47,038 nucleotides of DNA from Bacteroidales bacterium (lineage in GTDB: Bacteria; Bacteroidota; Bacteroidia; Bacteroidales; JAAYJT01): positions 1 through 47,038 of the forward strand of contig JAAYJT010000053.1 of the NCBI GenBank assembly GCA_012522795.1. The letters run 5' to 3'. The position numbers and the translations under genes were made by a program. The notes under the pieces were generated by a model, which was not told the DNA's origin, made no database searches, and worked only from the letters and a program-made list of their open reading frames with translations. Shown here in pieces: positions 44,597 through 47,038 of the stretch (position 1 is its first letter; each line of letters begins with the position of its first letter).

Positions 44597-45212
44597 TCTG
44601 AATAACTTTTCAAAGGGACTTGTAAAAGAAAACCCTGTTTTGGTCATGTTACTTGGTTTATGCCCGACTCTTGGAGTCAGTTCATCGGCTGTTAACGGTG
44701 TGGGTATGGGATTGGCAACAACTTTTGTGCTTGTAATGTCGAACCTGGTGATCAGCATTATTAAAAACCTTATCCCTGACAAGGTTCGCATCCCTGCATT
44801 TATTGTAGTGATTGCTTCTTTTGTAACCATTGTAGAGTTTATCCTCGAAGGGTTTGTACCTGCACTTTACGAAAGTCTTGGTATTTTTATTCCGCTGATT
44901 GTAGTGAACTGTATTGTATTGGGTCGCGCTGAAGCATTCGCATCAAAAAATACAGTTTTCTCTTCTGCAATTGACGGGCTGGGTATGGGGCTGGGGTTCA
45001 CACTTGCATTGACAGTTTTGGGCAGTATTCGGGAAATACTTGGTGCAGGGAAGATCTTCGGACTTAATCTTGGGTTTTATCCTCTTGATGCTGAAGGCAA
45101 TCCTATTGTTATTCTGGTTTTTGTGCTTGCACCGGGTGCATTCATCGCGTTAGGCTATCTTGTAGCGCTTAATATGAAGTTAAAAGACAGATTATCGAAA
45201 AAAATAAAATAA
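44589..45212 (+). CDS. rnfE: Rnf electron transport complex subunit E
   Basis: 207 residues, six transmembrane segments. KGLVKENPVLVMLLGLCPTLGVS is the family opening, with the Cys of LCPTLGVS that, with the matching Cys in RnfA, holds the intramembrane iron centre. A Shine-Dalgarno-like AAAGGAG occurs before the start inside rnfG. It overlaps rnfG by 8 bases. Confidence 0.96.
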   Translation: MSNLNNFSKGLVKENPVLVMLLGLCPTLGVSSSAVNGVGMGLATTFVLVMSNLVISIIKNLIPDKVRIPAFIVVIASFVTIVEFILEGFVPALYESLGIFIPLIVVNCIVLGRAEAFASKNTVFSSAIDGLGMGLGFTLALTVLGSIREILGAGKIFGLNLGFYPLDAEGNPIVILVFVLAPGAFIALGYLVALNMKLKDRLSKKIK

Positions 45213-45218
45213 GGCATT

Positions 45219-45797
45219 ATGGAATATATTTTAATAATCATAGCGGCTGTATTTGTTAACAATATTGTTCTTGCTCAGTTTCTGGGTATCTGTCCTACTC
45301 TTGGGGTTTCGGGCAAAATATCAACAGCCGGAGGCATGGGCGGTGCCGTGCTTTTTGTAATGACCCTCGCCACAATAGTTACCTATCTGATATTCAACTA
45401 CATATTAGTTCCGTTTGGAATTGATTATCTACAAACCATAACATATATCCTAGTAATTTCGGCATTGGTTCAAATGGTTGAGCTGATACTCAAAAAGGTT
45501 AGTCCACCACTTTATCAGGCTTTGGGTATTTTTCTACCTCTTATCACCACTAATTGTGCTATTTTGGGTGTAGCTATTTTAACTGTTCAAAAAGAATATG
45601 ATCTTATTCACGGGGTAGTTTTTGCTATAGCAAATGCTTTGGGGTTTGCCCTGGCTCTGATCATTTTTGCCGGCATCCGCGAACATCTCGACCTGATGGG
45701 AGTACCCAAATCTTTACACGGCGCACCTATTGCATTGCTTGTTGCAGGAATTCTGGCTCTGGCATTTATGGGTTTTGCCGGAATGGTAAAAGTGTAA
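45219..45797 (+). CDS. rnfA: Rnf electron transport complex subunit A
   Basis: 192 residues, six transmembrane segments. [18 protein letters not shown] and [14 protein letters not shown] carry the two conserved cysteine-bearing half-repeats that pair with RnfE in the inverted membrane core. It is the last subunit, 7 bases after rnfE, and completes the order B-C-D-G-E-A. Confidence 0.96.
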   Translation: MEYILIIIAAVFVNNIVLAQFLGICPTLGVSGKISTAGGMGGAVLFVMTLATIVTYLIFNYILVPFGIDYLQTITYILVISALVQMVELILKKVSPPLYQALGIFLPLITTNCAILGVAILTVQKEYDLIHGVVFAIANALGFALALIIFAGIREHLDLMGVPKSLHGAPIALLVAGILALAFMGFAGMVKV

Positions 45798-45893
45798 AGA
45801 AGAATTTTTAGCTGCCTCAGAAACGGATTTTAGCAGGTCTGATAAACGTAAAATGTTAGTTCAACGCTTTAATAAAATTTTAAAATCAGTGTT

Positions 45894-46586
45894 ATGAACC
45901 AGAAACCATCCAACATAAAAAAGCTAGAAGTAGCTTGTTTCAACTTTCAATCGGCATTGAATGCAATAGCTGCAGGAGCCAGTCGTATTGAATTATGCTC
46001 TGATTATAAATCCGGCGGCATATCACCTGATCTAGAGGAACTCACAATTCTTAAAGAAATATCATCTGTTCCTGTTTATGTTATGATAAGACCCAGGAGA
46101 GGCGATTTCATTTATTCTTCTGCTGAAATTAAAAAGATGCAGGAATTGATAAAAATATTTACTGATTGTCGCTCTGATGGTTTTGTGTTCGGGATACTGA
46201 CACCGGATGGTAAGGTTGACATTGAAGCCAATTCAAAGCTTATTATTGAGGCAGGCAAACTACCCTGTACTTTTCACCGTGCTTTTGATCATACTGCTGA
46301 ACCTTTTGATGCACTTGAAGATATTATTCAAATGGGTTTCAAGAATATACTTTCTTCCGGAAGACAAAAAACAGCCTTGCTGGGTGCTGACTTTCTGAGT
46401 GAATTGAAGAAAAGGGCAAAAAACAAAATCTCATTTATCGCTGGCGGAGGAGTACGTTCAAAAAATATAGACATACTGGTTCAAAAGTTTGAAACTGAAT
46501 TTTATCATACATCGGCAATAACCGGAAATAAAATAATTGCCAATATGGAGGAAATTAAAAAGATACTTGCAATTATAAATCCATAA
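45894..46586 (+). CDS. cutC: CutC family protein
   Basis: 230 residues forming a TIM-barrel family protein. LEVACFNFQSALNAIAAGAS, RIELCSDYKSGGISP, VMIRPRRGDFIYS, FHRAFD and SGRQKTALLG are CutC signatures. CutC was first linked to copper tolerance in E. coli, but copper binding or transport by the family is poorly established and the enzyme activity is unknown. It lies about 97 bases after rnfA, with no recognised promoter, and the CRISPR array starts 35 bases after its stop. Confidence 0.93.
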   Translation: MNQKPSNIKKLEVACFNFQSALNAIAAGASRIELCSDYKSGGISPDLEELTILKEISSVPVYVMIRPRRGDFIYSSAEIKKMQELIKIFTDCRSDGFVFGILTPDGKVDIEANSKLIIEAGKLPCTFHRAFDHTAEPFDALEDIIQMGFKNILSSGRQKTALLGADFLSELKKRAKNKISFIAGGGVRSKNIDILVQKFETEFYHTSAITGNKIIANMEEIKKILAIINP

Positions 46587-46620
46587 ATTTCTTTAAAAGA
46601 ATAGTTAATTTTTTGTCATG

Positions 46621-46848
46621 ATTTCAATTCCATTATGGTACGATTAAAAGCATATTTAATGAAGTAGTATCAATATCATCTACTCCGTTTCAATTCCATT
46701 ATGGTACGATTAAAAGTAATATTGATGAGGATGGAGGAGCAGATAATTGAATAGTTTCAATTCCATTATGGTACGATTAAAAGAGAATAACGGCGCTCAT
46801 AAAACGTAACAAAGAGATATTTCAATTCCATTATGGTACGATTAAAAG
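46621..46848. CRISPR. CRISPR array, four repeats and three complete spacers
   Basis: Repeats at 46621-46650, 46687-46716, 46754-46783 and 46819-46848 (30 bp) begin G/ATTTCAATTCC and end GATTAAAAG. They are identical except for base 1 (A in copies 1 and 4, G in 2 and 3). Spacers are 36, 37 and 35 bp (46651-46686, 46717-46753, 46784-46818). The reverse complement ends ATTGAAAC or ATTGAAAT, the usual crRNA 5' handle of type I-B and III arrays, so transcription is probably on the minus strand, from right to left. The leader should then lie to the right, but the array is followed by phage-like sequence. No cas genes are in the window. Confidence 0.95.
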
Positions 46849-47038
46849 CCGCTGCCGAACCACGCAACGATCATCAGAGATTGTACGGAGTTGTGAAGCC
46901 GGTGGATGACCCCTTCTGGGACACCTGGCTGCCGCCAAGTGACTGGGGCTGCCGCTGCAGCGTAAAGCAGGTAAGAGATGATGACAATGCCAAAGAAGTA
47001 CCCAAAGACATTAAACTGCCACCAGCATACATGAGGCA
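46849..47038 (+). CDS. Partial phage head morphogenesis (Mu gpF-like) protein
   Basis: Right after the fourth repeat an open frame (codons from 46851) runs to the window edge. It reads AEPRNDHQRLYGVVKPVDD, then PFWDTWLPPSDWGCRCSVKQ and further. The pattern R..HxxLxGxVxPxDDPFWDTxxPPxxWxCRC is the typical C-terminal part of phage minor head proteins of the Mu gpF/SPP1 gp7 type, which assist prohead assembly. The stretch is richer in G and C than its surroundings. No start or stop is visible, and the true 5' part of the gene is missing, being replaced by the CRISPR repeat. It may be a chimeric join rather than a real neighbour. Confidence 0.75.

Noticed and set aside
40786-45797. Na+-NQR instead of Rnf
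   Set aside because: The multi-cluster ferredoxin-like RnfB is present, RnfC carries two 4Fe-4S motifs, and no NqrF is found, so the operon is Rnf.
46849-47038. Resident prophage beginning at the window end
   Set aside because: No attachment site, integrase or other phage gene is seen, and the gene lacks its 5' part exactly at a CRISPR repeat, so a prophage cannot be claimed from this fragment.

Overview
The window is AT-rich chromosomal DNA from a member of the Bacteroidota, most likely an anaerobic Bacteroidales/Marinilabiliales-type organism. The evidence is a fused FeoA-FeoB, a secreted protein with a type IX secretion C-terminal sorting domain, DUF2851, an Rnf complex, tandem rhomboids behind mutL, and repeated upstream matches to the Bacteroidota -7 promoter element TAnnTTTG, with few Shine-Dalgarno sites. 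Almost everything is core-genome-like. The last ~200 bases are different: a short CRISPR array runs directly into higher-GC sequence encoding part of a phage head-morphogenesis protein.

Layout. 1-7.1 kb: ferrous iron transporter feoAB (-), a lipoprotein (+) and a large T9SS-exported beta-propeller-like protein (-), the last two converging on a bidirectional terminator. 7.25-12.4 kb: a tight five-gene operon (small membrane protein, mutL, two rhomboids, an endonuclease/exonuclease/phosphatase-fold protein). 12.4-16.1 kb: uvrA followed by a LOG-family gene (-). 16.3-20.8 kb: purL and a purine nucleoside phosphorylase (+). 20.8-23.3 kb: coiled-coil gene, zapA, a probable 6S RNA and rny (-). 23.6-27.4 kb: DUF2851, a helix-hairpin-helix protein and a TPR protein (+). 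27.4-31.2 kb: a LysM/periplasmic-binding-fold protein and a guaA homologue (-). 31.6-33.7 kb: rseC-like gene (+) and a KamA-family radical SAM aminomutase (-). 34.1-40.2 kb: a minus-strand cluster of PLP decarboxylase, AhpD-like protein, DODA-type dioxygenase, two pirins, YceI and an AraC regulator. 40.8-45.8 kb: rnfBCDGEA. 45.9-46.6 kb: cutC. 46.62-46.85 kb: CRISPR array. 46.85-47.04 kb: phage-like partial gene.

How the genes work together: purL, deoD and guaA belong to purine metabolism; mutL and uvrA to DNA repair; Rnf couples ferredoxin oxidation to NAD and an ion gradient, with RseC as a likely accessory encoded 9 kb away; the 34-40 kb cluster looks like a redox or aromatic-compound stress set under an AraC regulator.

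Most notable observations: (1) the CRISPR-to-phage junction, which is either an assembly join through a spacer/protospacer match or a real insertion; (2) a GMP synthase homologue whose glutaminase domain has lost its catalytic cysteine, while the synthetase domain looks intact; (3) a KamA homologue in which both lysine-recognising aspartates are replaced (His332, Asn369), pointing to glutamate or another substrate; (4) a long, foldable leader upstream of that gene. I found no clearly new defence system in the window. The array has no cas genes here.
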